This document shows positions 35,094-44,486 of a DNA stretch of 64,000 nucleotides, in pieces. The first letter of the stretch is position 1. Every line of letters starts with the position of its first letter. Made by a program: the position numbers and the translations under genes. Source of the DNA: CBDCVO01 sp965223085 (lineage in GTDB: Bacteria > Pseudomonadota > Gammaproteobacteria > Ga0077536); the NCBI GenBank assembly GCA_965223085.1, contig OZ244981.1:4340001-4404000 (forward strand), in the 5' to 3' direction. The notes under the pieces are model-generated. The model worked only from the letters and a program-made list of their open reading frames with translations. It had not been told where the DNA came from and did not search any database.

Positions 35094-36317
35094 ATGAGTA
35101 CATCCGCGGTATCAAAGGGCGACCCCAATCGCGCCAAGGCTGAGGGACCGTTCGATTGGGAGGATCCCTTAGGCTTGCACGATGCTTTGCGCGAAGATGA
35201 GCGCATGATTGCGGCGGCCGCACGGGAATTTTGCCAAGAAGAACTCCTACCGCGGGTTCGTGACATGCATCGTCACGAGTCATTTGATCCCGGCCTGATG
35301 CGTGAATTCGGTGCGCTCGGCTTCTTAGGATCGACGCTCCCTGAAACCTGTGGGGGGGCTGGGTTGAATTACGTCTCTTACGGTTTGATCGCGCGCGAAG
35401 TCGAACGCGTTGACTCCGGATTCCGCTCCGCAATGAGTGTGCAGTCGAGCCTCGTCATGTACCCCATCTATGCTTATGGAACAGCGGCCCAACGCGAAAA
35501 ATACTTGCCCAAACTCGCCACCGGTGAATGGATCGGTTGCTTTGGGCTCACCGAGCCCGATCAGGGATCTGACCCCGGCGGCATGAAGACCCGTGCGACC
35601 GCGATCGACGGTGGTTTCCGTATTAGCGGTAATAAAATGTGGATCACCAACTCGCCGCTCGCCGATGTTTTTGTCGTCTGGGCCAAAACAGATGAAGGGA
35701 CCATTCGCGGTTTTGTGCTCGAAAAAGGCATGCGCGGCCTTTCGACACCAAAGATCGAAGGTAAGTTTTCGCTACGCGCCTCGACAACGGGTGAGATAGT
35801 CATGGACAGGGTGGAAGTCAGCGCGGCGCATCTCCTACCCAATGTAACGGGTCTACGCGGCCCGTTTGGCTGCTTAAACCGGGCACGTTACGGTATTTCC
35901 TGGGGCGCGATGGGCGCGGCCGAATTCTGTTGGCACGCCGCACGTCAATACACGCTAGAGCGGCACCAATTTGGGCGCCCCTTGGCGGCAAATCAATTGA
36001 TTCAGAAAAAACTTGCCGATATGCAGACCGAAATTACCTTAGGATTGCATGGGTCATTGCGCTTGGGGCGCCTGATTGACGCCGGCCGCGGCGCCCCCGA
36101 GGCGATTTCCCTCATGAAACGCAACAACTGCGGCAAGGCGCTCGATATCGCCCGACAGGCGCGCGACATGCACGGCGGCAACGGTATCTCAGATGAGTTT
36201 CACGTGATCCGCCACGTATTGAATCTTGAGGCCGTTAATACCTACGAAGGTACCCACGACGTGCACGCGTTGATCCTAGGTCGAGCACAAACCGGTCTGC
36301 AAGCGTTCACGGCGTGA
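35094..36317 (+). CDS. gcdH: Glutaryl-CoA dehydrogenase
   Basis: ATG 35094 has GGGAG about ten bases upstream; the longer frame from 35019 overlaps the control region. The 407-residue acyl-CoA dehydrogenase oxidatively decarboxylates glutaryl-CoA to crotonyl-CoA in lysine and tryptophan breakdown. The GCDH-specific C-terminus NTYEGTHDVHALILGRAQTGLQAF carries the catalytic glutamate, and GCFGLTEPDQGSDPGGMKTRA and YGISWGAMGAAEFCWHAARQYTLERHQFGRPL are family hallmarks. Its electrons go to EtfAB, whose genes are divergent from it, so coordinate expression is likely. Protein acts in the cytosol. Confidence 0.95.
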   Translation: MSTSAVSKGDPNRAKAEGPFDWEDPLGLHDALREDERMIAAAAREFCQEELLPRVRDMHRHESFDPGLMREFGALGFLGSTLPETCGGAGLNYVSYGLIAREVERVDSGFRSAMSVQSSLVMYPIYAYGTAAQREKYLPKLATGEWIGCFGLTEPDQGSDPGGMKTRATAIDGGFRISGNKMWITNSPLADVFVVWAKTDEGTIRGFVLEKGMRGLSTPKIEGKFSLRASTTGEIVMDRVEVSAAHLLPNVTGLRGPFGCLNRARYGISWGAMGAAEFCWHAARQYTLERHQFGRPLAANQLIQKKLADMQTEITLGLHGSLRLGRLIDAGRGAPEAISLMKRNNCGKALDIARQARDMHGGNGISDEFHVIRHVLNLEAVNTYEGTHDVHALILGRAQTGLQAFTA

Positions 36318-36585
36318 GCGACGCTGCCGTGCGCCTGTCCATTGCACCCCGATTGGCTTTGTGTTTGAATTTTAGCTGCGCCGGTATCGGCTAACCCGCT
36401 ACGTTTCGTTGCTTCGGTCGACCGTTACGCTGTAGCCAAGCGATGCCGACTGAATAGCGCGTCAGAATTGGGCATTACGGTTTGGTCTTTATTACGTCTT
36501 GGCCAGATCGGAGTCGCGCCCTATGCTGCGACAATTTAAGCGCATTTACAGCTGTGTGGCGACCGACCAACAATTAAGAAGTACG
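36318..36585. other. Spacer upstream of the RRM gene
   Basis: About 268 bases with no gene. RNA-binding proteins of this sort often have long regulated 5' leaders, but I see no specific cold-shock or riboswitch element here. Confidence 0.35.
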
Positions 36586-36972
36586 ATGAGTGAGACCATG
36601 AACATTTACGTAGGCAATTTGCCTTATAAAGTCCGCGATGACGAGCTCCGCGAGAAATTCGAGGCCTTTGGTGCGGTTACCTCCGCGGAAGTGATTATCG
36701 ATCGACGCACCCAACGCTCGCGCGGCTACGGCTTCGTCGAAATGAGCGACGATAATGCGGCCCGCGAAGCGATTAGCGCGCTGAATGGCAGCGAAATGCA
36801 TGGCCGCGAATTGCGGGTAGATGAATCTCTGCCCAAAAATGCAAAGCGCGAAGGACGTGCGCCGGAAAGCCGCCAGCAACCGGCGGATGGCGACAGCATG
36901 GTGGCCAGCACAGACGCCGAAGATCCGAATCGCACCGGTTTCATGGGCTTTTTGAAGAAGATTTTCGGCTAA
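36586..36972 (+). CDS. Single-RRM RNA-binding protein
   Basis: ATG 36586 (128 residues) is taken because the RRM starts within a few residues of it. RNP2 is IYVGNLPY and RNP1 is RGYGFVEM, with the usual beta-alpha-beta-beta-alpha-beta pattern over about 80 residues. A basic linker (KNAKREGRAPESRQQP) and a short amphipathic tail ending FMGFLKKIFG follow. Bacterial RRM proteins of this length resemble plant glycine-rich and cyanobacterial Rbp proteins, but without the Gly-rich tail. The tail's FLKKIFG could bind membrane or protein. It stands alone; target RNAs unknown. Confidence 0.9.
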   Translation: MSETMNIYVGNLPYKVRDDELREKFEAFGAVTSAEVIIDRRTQRSRGYGFVEMSDDNAAREAISALNGSEMHGRELRVDESLPKNAKREGRAPESRQQPADGDSMVASTDAEDPNRTGFMGFLKKIFG

Positions 36973-37042
36973 ATAAAGTAAACTGCGCGCGGCTCGACAT
37001 CAGCGCCGCAGGCGATGGGAGAAACACGCGATCCCCGCATCA

Positions 37043-37930
37043 CTAGGGGTCGATCGTGTCTTCATCCCAGAGTCGCGATGCGCGTGCGTAGTACTCCGGC
37101 TTGCCGGTGGTCCAGATCTCACCCCAATGCCGGCCGCCGCCGTCGACCACTAGCACTTCACCGTTGACAAAAGCACCGCCTGGTCCGCCGAGATAGATGA
37201 TCGCTTCCGCTATTTCCCACGGTGAGCCGGGTCGCATCATGGGGTTGGTCGCGGGGTATTTCTGCTGCGCCGCGCGGGAATAAACCACCCAGCCTTCGGT
37301 ACGGATGGGACCCGGTGCAACGCAGTTGACGCGGATCCCATAGGGCGCCCATTCAACAGCGACGGCTTGCGAAAATGCGATCACGCCAGCTCGCGCGGCT
37401 AGCGTGTGCGCAACGCCGTGCAAACCGCGCTGGACGACGACGACATTAACGATGTTGCCGGACTGCTCGCAGCGCCGCCAGCGACGTGCTACGCCGTGCA
37501 TCATGAAAAACGTACCGTTGAGATTTGTATTGATAACGGAGTGCCACCCGTTCAGCGAGTAGTCGATCGCGGCCTGCGGAAACTGGCCACCAGCACTATT
37601 GACGAGCATATCGACACGCTCGTGACGCGAGAAAATTGCGTCCAGCGCCGCATCGACACGCGCGGGCTCACGGATGTCGAGCGACTCAACGTCCGCATCG
37701 AGACCGCACTCGCGCATTGCATCGGCAACCGTCACGAGCTTCTCTTCGCTGCGCCCCGACAGCACGACTTGTGCTCCCAAGCGCGCCGCGAGCCATGCCG
37801 TCGCGCGACCGATGCCGCTGCCGGCGCCAGTAACGACGATAACCTGACCGCGCAGGAGATCGGGCGCAAAAACGGTTTTTTGCTGCGCGAGTACGTCATT
37901 ACTAATTGACTCGGTAGACACTGTGGACAT
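37043..37930 (-). CDS. Short-chain dehydrogenase, enoyl-CoA reductase (PECR)-like, with altered catalytic site
   Basis: ATG 37930 is preferred to an adjoining TTG. It is a 295-residue Rossmann protein with the SDR cofactor motif TGAGSGIGRA near residue 36 and the NSAG motif near 112. The usual catalytic Y-x-x-x-K is absent: the aligned segment reads VAHTLAARAGV, placing T at the Tyr and R at the Lys position. The same AARAGV is found in human peroxisomal trans-2-enoyl-CoA reductase (PECR) and related dienoyl-CoA reductases, whose neighbouring EWAxxGIRxNCVAPGxI is also matched. A role in acyl-CoA reduction during fatty acid breakdown is thus more likely than alcohol oxidation. The ATG overlaps the stop of a small upstream frame. 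Confidence 0.82.
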   Translation of the reverse strand: MSTVSTESISNDVLAQQKTVFAPDLLRGQVIVVTGAGSGIGRATAWLAARLGAQVVLSGRSEEKLVTVADAMRECGLDADVESLDIREPARVDAALDAIFSRHERVDMLVNSAGGQFPQAAIDYSLNGWHSVINTNLNGTFFMMHGVARRWRRCEQSGNIVNVVVVQRGLHGVAHTLAARAGVIAFSQAVAVEWAPYGIRVNCVAPGPIRTEGWVVYSRAAQQKYPATNPMMRPGSPWEIAEAIIYLGGPGGAFVNGEVLVVDGGGRHWGEIWTTGKPEYYARASRLWDEDTIDP

Positions 37931-38112
37931 CAAGATACGCTAAGTCGCTCACGAGAAATAACTAAGGTGCAAACCTCGATCGTATCAGCACCGATTTCGA
38001 GGAGATTAATCTCCGTTTCCCACATGTAGCCCCAGCCCTCATGAATTTGCACCACCTCACTCACTACTTTGTCTACAGTATTCGCCGTAACCATCAACGA
38101 TGCTGCCGTCAT
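37930..38112 (-). CDS. Possible 60-residue protein, coupled to the SDR gene
   Basis: This frame starts at ATG 38112 (a TTG at 38166 would add 18 residues) and its TGA stop overlaps the SDR ATG by one base (TGATG), the arrangement used for translational coupling. The translation has mixed hydrophobic and acidic composition (WGYMWETEINLLEIGADTIEV) and no known motif. It could be a real small protein, a leader, or the remnant of a longer gene. No ribosome-binding site is evident. I do not recognise a family. Confidence 0.3.
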   Translation of the reverse strand: MTAASLMVTANTVDKVVSEVVQIHEGWGYMWETEINLLEIGADTIEVCTLVISRERLSVS

Positions 38113-38442
38113 GACGTGAATCGTACCGCGTCCACCGCCAATCTCAAGATCATTTGCTGCCGCCAAAACCCGCTACGCATAAGTTTTCATGGATTCGATC
38201 CAAACGAACATATCAATAATTCAGGAGCGGCAACATCACCGCAGTAGGGCAAACGCGGTGAGCCATGGACGCGATGACAATCTAGGCTAAGGACCCGAGA
38301 TCGTTGGCGTTAGCCGCCTGTGAAGACGTTGCTGAGATATGCGCCGGCGACGATTGCGCGACGCGGAGAGGGGGTAGCAGTGCAACAGTTCAAATGAACA
38401 AGCAGGCAGCGCCGTAGGATGCGCTGTTTTGCAGCGAAATCA
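38113..38442. other. Spacer between the small frame and the hybrid kinase
   Basis: About 330 bases without a supported gene. It lies beyond the 3' end of the hybrid kinase gene and upstream of the small frame/SDR pair on the same strand, so it should hold a promoter for the latter. No repeat or RNA structure stands out. Confidence 0.35.
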
Positions 38443-40917
38443 TTATGCATCTACGACTGGGGTGCCGGCCTGCGCACGCGGTGGCGAGGTAGGCGCCGCG
38501 GGGACTTCGATTTCACTTGCGAGTAGCTCGCTCACGAGGCGCAACTCCGTGAGCAAGCTCGTGACTTCTGCAAACAGATCTTGATGGCTATTCTCGCTCG
38601 AGACTTCAAGCGCTGCCGCCATCGCGGCGAGGCGCTCAGCACCGAGCTGTAGCGCGCTAGAAGCGCAGTACCGCGCGGCGCGGTGCAATGCTATTCTGTC
38701 GTCCGTCGCGACCGCACTTTGCAGCTTTTCAACTAAGCGCGGCACGGACTGTAAAAACGTGCTCACGACGCGGCTTAAGACATCTTCCTGTCCTGGCCGC
38801 TGGAGTGCGCGAATTTCATCTAGTGCGTTCGCGTTTAGACGCGGTTCCGTCATTTCGGTTGCGAGTGCAACTGTAGGCTGCTCGGGAGCGCTTGGCAGCG
38901 ACGGCAGCCAGCGCTGCAACTTTTCTTCTAAGTCAGCTTGCTTGAACGGTTTGCTGACATAATCATCCATGCCCGCTGCAATGCAGTTTTCACGGTCACC
39001 TTCGAGGGCATTGGCGGTGACCGCGATGATAGGCAGGCGTTGCGAACTTTTGCTCTGCGCCTCGCGTGTGCGGAGCTCGCGCGCCGTCCGGAACCCGTCT
39101 ATAACCGGCATCTGGCAATCCATCAGGATTGCATCATAGCGCTTGCTGGGGTCATCGAAGCGCTGCAACACCGCCTCGCCGTTCGTGACAATATCGAACC
39201 CGAAGCCAAGCGAGGTTAGCATCGCACTCATTAGTTCCTGATTCACTAAATTGTCCTCCGCGACGAGGATCTGTAACGGCCTGTGATTATTTTCAGTGCT
39301 GCTAGCAACGACGTCGGGAACTAGTCCGTCGGCGGCGTCGAGCTGGGGGCCCGGCAGCGCCGTAGCGCGCCCGTCCATATCTCGGTTTGCTGGCGCCGTA
39401 AGGCATTTCTTTAACGGCACCTCGAAAGTAAAAACCGAACCTAATCCTTTCTCGCTAACGACGCGTATATCCCCGTGCATCAACGTCGCTAGGCGTTTAC
39501 TGATTGCCAAACCGAGACCGGTGCCGGATTCCTGCGCACCTTGCGCTACGTCCACTTGTGTAAAGGACTCGAATATATCCTGCACGGCGTCTGCACTGAT
39601 ACCGACGCCTGTGTCCTGAACGTCGAACGATAAACGGCAAAAATCTCCATCTTCAATGCAACCCACCGTCAGTTGCACACTGCCTTCGTGGGTAAACTTG
39701 ATGGCGTTACCGAGTAGATTTGTCAAAACCTGACCGATTCGGTCGGGATCGCCAAGATAATTGTCGTGCACTGCGTCAGGGCAATGCCACTCTAGGACGA
39801 GCCCCTTGCGGCGTGCCAAAGCAGCGACGCTAGCCATCGTATTTTCAACCAATACGCGTAACTTAAATTGCGTCGGGCGCAGTTCGAACTTGCCCGCCTC
39901 GATTTTTGAAAAATCGAGAATATCGTTCACTAAACTGAGCAACGCTTCGGCAGAATGATGGGCAACTTTGACGTAGCGTCGTTGGCGCTCGTCAAGTTGC
40001 GAATGCAACAGCAGCTCGGTCATACCCAAGATGCCGTTCATCGGTGTGCGGATGTCGTGGCTCATCGAGGCCAAAAATTGTGACTTCGCACGATTTGCCT
40101 CTTCTGCCGCGTCCTTGGCGAGTCGCAGCTCAACAATTTGTTCGTCGACTAAGCCCTGCAATTCTCGCTGCGACGCCGACAACCTTTGCTCACGGTGCTC
40201 GATTCGGGCCAAGATTTCGTTGAACGCATCGGCGAATACACGCAAAGCGCCCCGATATTGTCCCGTGATCCGCAAGTGGTATTGGCGGCTGCCAACGATG
40301 TCACGGATGTTTCTGACGAGATGCTCTATAGATTGATTTACCTGGCGTCGCAATGGCACCGTCAACACCAACCCGACGCCCAACGCGACGAGCAATAACA
40401 AACCTTTGTGTCCGAGCGAACGCAAAATTTCGGCACCGGTGGGGCGCATGTTGATCGTCACCTGCAACGTGCCGAGAATTTTACCGTTAGGCGCCGTGAT
40501 GGTGCGAACCACGAACAGGTGGGGGTTGATAAATTCCCGCCAGTCGAGGTGGACGTCACCACTATTATCGAGCCCTGCCCGCGCCTCTTTGGCCGCGACA
40601 TCGCGCTGCGCACCGCCAGACTTGCCTAATAACGCATTGTCTCGACTATAAACGGCCGCCCCGACAAAACGCGACGGCAAAACCGACAGGGTGCGCGCTA
40701 AGCTTTCCGGCGTGCTCGTCGGATCTTGTAGCAGCTCGCCGAGACGCTCGCCTAGGCGCGCCAGCGCCACGTTCAACCGTCCTTGTTCGATGCGACGCGC
40801 GTAGTGCGCATGATGAAACACGGCCGCGATGAGTACGACGCAGCCGACGAATGCCGCCAACAACAACATTTGGCAGTTGAGCGAGTTCGTACGGCTTGAA
40901 GCAGATGTCGGTTTCAT
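38443..40917 (-). CDS. Hybrid sensor kinase (HAMP-HisKA-HATPase-REC-HPt) whose HPt histidine is lost
   Basis: ATG 40917 (824 residues) is preferred to a TTG at 40959. A periplasmic sensor lies between two membrane helices (LLLAAFVGCVVLIAAVF and GLLLLVALGVGLVLTVP), followed by a HAMP linker, coiled coil and the phospho-acceptor SMSHDIRTPMNGILGM. The ATPase domain has NLLGNAIKF, VQDTGVGIS and GTGLGLAISKRL. The receiver has ILVAEDN, LMDCQMPVIDG and SKPF, all intact. The C-terminal HPt domain aligns well (LHRAA..SSALQLGAERLAA), but where a histidine is expected there is Arg (codon 38671-38673) and the next L-K is C-A, so this domain should not carry phosphate. The kinase resembles BarA/GacS-type regulators. 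Output is probably through a separate HPt or another route. Confidence 0.9.
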   Translation of the reverse strand: MKPTSASSRTNSLNCQMLLLAAFVGCVVLIAAVFHHAHYARRIEQGRLNVALARLGERLGELLQDPTSTPESLARTLSVLPSRFVGAAVYSRDNALLGKSGGAQRDVAAKEARAGLDNSGDVHLDWREFINPHLFVVRTITAPNGKILGTLQVTINMRPTGAEILRSLGHKGLLLLVALGVGLVLTVPLRRQVNQSIEHLVRNIRDIVGSRQYHLRITGQYRGALRVFADAFNEILARIEHREQRLSASQRELQGLVDEQIVELRLAKDAAEEANRAKSQFLASMSHDIRTPMNGILGMTELLLHSQLDERQRRYVKVAHHSAEALLSLVNDILDFSKIEAGKFELRPTQFKLRVLVENTMASVAALARRKGLVLEWHCPDAVHDNYLGDPDRIGQVLTNLLGNAIKFTHEGSVQLTVGCIEDGDFCRLSFDVQDTGVGISADAVQDIFESFTQVDVAQGAQESGTGLGLAISKRLATLMHGDIRVVSEKGLGSVFTFEVPLKKCLTAPANRDMDGRATALPGPQLDAADGLVPDVVASSTENNHRPLQILVAEDNLVNQELMSAMLTSLGFGFDIVTNGEAVLQRFDDPSKRYDAILMDCQMPVIDGFRTARELRTREAQSKSSQRLPIIAVTANALEGDRENCIAAGMDDYVSKPFKQADLEEKLQRWLPSLPSAPEQPTVALATEMTEPRLNANALDEIRALQRPGQEDVLSRVVSTFLQSVPRLVEKLQSAVATDDRIALHRAARYCASSALQLGAERLAAMAAALEVSSENSHQDLFAEVTSLLTELRLVSELLASEIEVPAAPTSPPRAQAGTPVVDA

Positions 40918-41198
40918 CGGTTTCAGCGAACGGCGTGTTGGCCCCGCACGCTCGTCCAACTCCAGGGGTCTTCAGTGTGAGACAGGAAATGCCCACTCTG
41001 ATAGCGGTTAGCGCCGCTAGATCTTGAGATCCCCAGGCGCTGGTGCTCGCCTGTATCTAAGGATTTAAATGGGGTAATTGTTCCCGTTTTGGTGCTGAGG
41101 TCGGGTAAGACGAGAGCCGGGTCAAAGATCGCGCCGGCGGCTCATCTAAACTTAAACATAACGGAATCGCCGGGTCGCTCGCTCGGCGTCGCCCACGG

Positions 41199-42104
41199 GT
41201 GCAGAAGGAAGCCGATTTGACTAAATTAGAACTTGCCGCGGTCTTAAAACTACTAAACACCGTCGAAGCTCGGCGCAAAGCGGCCCGTACCCGGGGATGG
41301 CGCGGACTATGCGCTTTTCGCGCCTCGCCCTGGAAACAGATCTACAACACCTTATTTGTGCGCGCGGAATCATCTGCCCTATTGCGGCCACTGCCGAATC
41401 TCAGACACCCCACCCGGGACTCGCGGCGACGGCGCCTGCAGGCCTTGCTCGGCGACAATGTTGCCCTGCTCGACGTGCTGCGCCTAGCTGCGGTTATTTT
41501 ACTGGCAGAGATCGTCGTCTCTAGCCGTGACCGGATGCTCGGCGTCACGATCATCAGCTTAGCGACGATTTTATTCGCCTACCGACGCTGGCTCGAAGCG
41601 CGCTACCTGGCGCATTGCGTCTGTATCGACGGCCTCACCGGGATGTGCAATCGCCAACACGCATTTTGGGAACTGGAAGCCGCGCTACGACTGGCGCATC
41701 GTTACAAGCGTCCGCTGTCATTAATCGTATTTGACCTCGACGAATTCAAGCACATAAATGATCACTATGGCCATCTCGTTGGCGATCGTGTTTTGATCGC
41801 GGTCGCAGAAATCACGTTTCAGACTATCCGCGCGACGGATATTGCGGCACGCTGGGGCGGCGAGGAATTTATCGTTATCATGCCGGAATCTGATTTTTCC
41901 TGTGCCGTCGCGCTCGCAGAACGGCTACGCGTTGCGATCGCTCGCGGGTCGGGTCACGACAACACCCCCCAGGCGACCGCTAGCTTCGGGGTTGCCGAAC
42001 TGCAGGCGAAAGAAACGCTAAATGCCTTCGTTGAACGCGCCGATCACGCTTTATACGAAGCAAAAACCAGAGGTCGCAATCAAGTGATCCAAGCCGTGCG
42101 GTAA
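41199..42104 (+). CDS. Membrane-anchored diguanylate cyclase
   Basis: GTG 41199 gives 301 residues (TTG 41217 is an alternative). A basic N-terminal region (to about 90) is followed by two hydrophobic segments (about 92-106 and 113-128), then a GGDEF domain. The active-site motif RWGGEEF is at 218-224, the inhibitory site RATD at 211-214, and DGLTGMCNRQHAF and FDLDEFKHINDHYGHLVGD are present. It should synthesise cyclic di-GMP and be product-inhibited. It has no sensor domain beyond the membrane part. It converges with ilvE across 11 bases and starts about 280 bases from the divergent hybrid kinase. Confidence 0.92.
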   Translation: MQKEADLTKLELAAVLKLLNTVEARRKAARTRGWRGLCAFRASPWKQIYNTLFVRAESSALLRPLPNLRHPTRDSRRRRLQALLGDNVALLDVLRLAAVILLAEIVVSSRDRMLGVTIISLATILFAYRRWLEARYLAHCVCIDGLTGMCNRQHAFWELEAALRLAHRYKRPLSLIVFDLDEFKHINDHYGHLVGDRVLIAVAEITFQTIRATDIAARWGGEEFIVIMPESDFSCAVALAERLRVAIARGSGHDNTPQATASFGVAELQAKETLNAFVERADHALYEAKTRGRNQVIQAVR

Positions 42105-42115
42105 TGAGTTTGCGC

Positions 42116-43213
42116 TTAGGTCGGGGATGTCGCCACCTCGATGCGGTGCGTCCATCCATAGGGATCTGCTGTGCGACCGTATTGAATGGCCGTTAATTCG
42201 TCGAATAAGCGCCGCGCCCAAGGCCCAGCTTGTCCCTCATTAAGCACTAGATCACGTCCTTGAAAGCCGAGGCGCGTGACAGGCGCAACGACCGCCCCGG
42301 TGCCCATACCAAATATCTCGGTGATCTCACCCGTTTCGATATCGCGGGCGACTTCGTGTATGTCGATTTTGTCTTCCACCGTGTCAAGACCAAGATTCTG
42401 CGCCAACACTAAAATGGATTCACGGGTTACGCCGTGCAAGATCGCGCCGGATAAACTCGGCGTACGTAGCATCGTATGGCGATACACAAACGCGATATTC
42501 ATCGCGCCAACTTCATCGACAAATCGTCGCTCTACACCGTCCAACCACAAGACTTGCTCATAACCGGCGGCCAGCGCGGCTTCGGTTGCAGCGATGCTCG
42601 CCGCGTAGTTCCCGGGCGTTTTCGCTTCCCCCGTACCGCCGCGCACCGCGCGCACGCAATCTTCCGATGTCAACACTGAAATCGGGGCGAAACCGCCCGC
42701 AAAATACGGTGCGACCGGGCTCATGATGATGTAATGCAAGCACTCTAGCGGCGCACGCACAGCGAGCGCCGCTTCGCTCGCGACGATAACCGGTCGGATA
42801 TAGAGCGCCGCGTGCTCTTGATAGGGGACCCAGCGATGCTCTAAGCGTACCAGCTCCTCGATCGCTCGCCGATGAAAGTCGACATCGACAATCGGTAAGC
42901 CCATGCGTTCCGCCGAAGCATTGAAGCGCTGCATATTCCGATCGAGGCGAAATAAGTTTATAGCGCCGTCCGGACGTCGATAGGCCTTAGTGCCTTCGAA
43001 TATCATTTGCCCGTTGTGAAATACCTGCGCCGCCGGCGACAAGGTGAGCGGCGCATAGGGGCCGATGAGGGGCGCGTGCCAGCCGCGCTCGCGATCGTAG
43101 CGTTGCGAGAACATGCGATCCGTAAAGTGGCAACCAAAACCCAATGCTGCGGGCAACGTCTTGGGATCGCGCTCTGTGACCGGCGCGAGGGGAATTGCGA
43201 GCGGCTGATTCAT
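42116..43213 (-). CDS. ilvE: Branched-chain amino acid aminotransferase, class IV
   Basis: A 365-residue fold-type IV PLP enzyme of the longer, eukaryote-like BCAT group. It interconverts Leu/Ile/Val and their keto acids with glutamate/2-oxoglutarate. Typical blocks are FGCHFTDRMFSQRYDRERGWHAPLIGPYAPLTLSPAAQVFHNGQMIFEGTKAYRR, YIRPVIVASEAALAVR, GGTGEAKTPGNYAASI with the PLP lysine, and GMGTGAVVAPVTRLGFQG. No ribosome-binding site is obvious at ATG 43213. The window also has avtA, so valine transamination has two candidate enzymes. Confidence 0.95.
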   Translation of the reverse strand: MNQPLAIPLAPVTERDPKTLPAALGFGCHFTDRMFSQRYDRERGWHAPLIGPYAPLTLSPAAQVFHNGQMIFEGTKAYRRPDGAINLFRLDRNMQRFNASAERMGLPIVDVDFHRRAIEELVRLEHRWVPYQEHAALYIRPVIVASEAALAVRAPLECLHYIIMSPVAPYFAGGFAPISVLTSEDCVRAVRGGTGEAKTPGNYAASIAATEAALAAGYEQVLWLDGVERRFVDEVGAMNIAFVYRHTMLRTPSLSGAILHGVTRESILVLAQNLGLDTVEDKIDIHEVARDIETGEITEIFGMGTGAVVAPVTRLGFQGRDLVLNEGQAGPWARRLFDELTAIQYGRTADPYGWTHRIEVATSPT

Positions 43214-43349
43214 ACGCCGATCTTACCAGCCATCGACCCCGTAGAACGCATCTATCGGTGCCCAGCGGGCGTCACAGCTACCCTCCAAGGCCGGGGCCGC
43301 CAGTAGCGGTGACTTAACAAACTTTAGGTGCGGATATCGCCGTTACGGA

Positions 43350-44360
43350 TCAAAAGCCGATCCCGAGCGAGATGCCCGCGGTCCAACTATCGTTGCTGGG
43401 ATCGGTATTCAACGTCAGACCGGCGTTACGCGCGGCCGCGACCGCAGCGCTCGAATAATCTGGATCGGTCAAGTCGGCGGCCCAGTGATAGCGAACATCT
43501 GCGCCCAGGGTAATACCCGGCAACAATTCATAATCGAGGCCCGCGGCGAACTGAATACCGACGTCCAAATAATTCGTGCTGTCTGACGGCGGCGAAATCA
43601 CATTAACGTCAAAGCCAGCGGGAATAATCCAAGGACGAAGCCGATGTCCGGCGCGGAATTTTAGTTTCGGTGAAGCGCTCACGGTGAGCATCGTCATTTC
43701 TTCGTTGCCGGTAATGCCGGTGCAATTCAACGCACCGGGCACACCGCCCGCACCTATTTCGTTCAACAACAGACATTCCGCAACCGGGCCAATCAAATGG
43801 ACTTCTTCATCACCCAAATTGCGGAATTCCACCGACAGCTCTGCTAACGCCCACGTGCCCGGCAACAGCCCAAACGTGTCTGGGGAGAGGAGGAAATCAA
43901 AGCCACCACCAAAATACCAACCGCTATCGTCATTATTAACGGTCGAACCTAAACCCAGCGCGGCCGGCACATTAAGCATATCGGTAAAGGCGCCATTGCT
44001 GCGGTCTTCGTTGAGGTTCGCCCAACCACCACGAAAAAACACCCGATTGCCCTTGATCGCCGCCGGCAAGGAAGGTGGTTCTTGTTGTTCGACGGTAGCG
44101 ACTCGCTGCTCGATCGCGGCGACGGTTTGCGCTTGGCGGGGTTCATCTTGAGCAAGCTTATTGAGCTCGGCACGCAGCGCGCTCATCTCGCGTTCCATTT
44201 GCGCGAGGCGCGCTTGTAACTCGGCTACGGCATCAGGCGTAGCAACAGGTTCAAAGTCGTCCATACTGTCGGCGGCGACGACAGTCGCTGCGGACGTTAA
44301 CAAAACGAGCACAGCCGCGCGTAAGAATCGATTGCCTCGAGAGGCCCACCAGATATTCAT
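43350..44360 (-). CDS. Outer-membrane beta-barrel protein with a coiled-coil periplasmic segment
   Basis: ATG 44360 follows GGGGAG at a good distance; the longer frame is unsupported. The 336-residue protein has a signal peptide (about 1-29, ending TVVAA), a coiled-coil heptad region of E/L/A residues (VAELQARLAQMEREMSALRAELNKL, about 42-90) and a C-terminal part of alternating beta strands with aromatic pairs, ending in G-I-G-F with the C-terminal Phe expected by the BAM machinery. This resembles porins with a peptidoglycan- or trimer-forming stalk. Substrate unknown. The FNR-like site at 44487 lies upstream. Confidence 0.75.
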   Translation of the reverse strand: MNIWWASRGNRFLRAAVLVLLTSAATVVAADSMDDFEPVATPDAVAELQARLAQMEREMSALRAELNKLAQDEPRQAQTVAAIEQRVATVEQQEPPSLPAAIKGNRVFFRGGWANLNEDRSNGAFTDMLNVPAALGLGSTVNNDDSGWYFGGGFDFLLSPDTFGLLPGTWALAELSVEFRNLGDEEVHLIGPVAECLLLNEIGAGGVPGALNCTGITGNEEMTMLTVSASPKLKFRAGHRLRPWIIPAGFDVNVISPPSDSTNYLDVGIQFAAGLDYELLPGITLGADVRYHWAADLTDPDYSSAAVAAARNAGLTLNTDPSNDSWTAGISLGIGF

Positions 44361-44486
44361 GAATACTCCCCTAAGTTTTCGTGTAGGTTTGATAGAAGTC
44401 ACTCTAACACTTGCTGCCCGACCAGCGCCCCGCATTTGCGCTATAAGTGATCATATGAAGGTTGCCTTGAAAGACGCTGCTAACGA

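Noticed and set aside
43576..44151. 191-codon frame antisense to the porin gene
   Set aside because: The minus-strand frame has a signal peptide, coiled coil and C-terminal Phe; the plus-strand frame has none of these.
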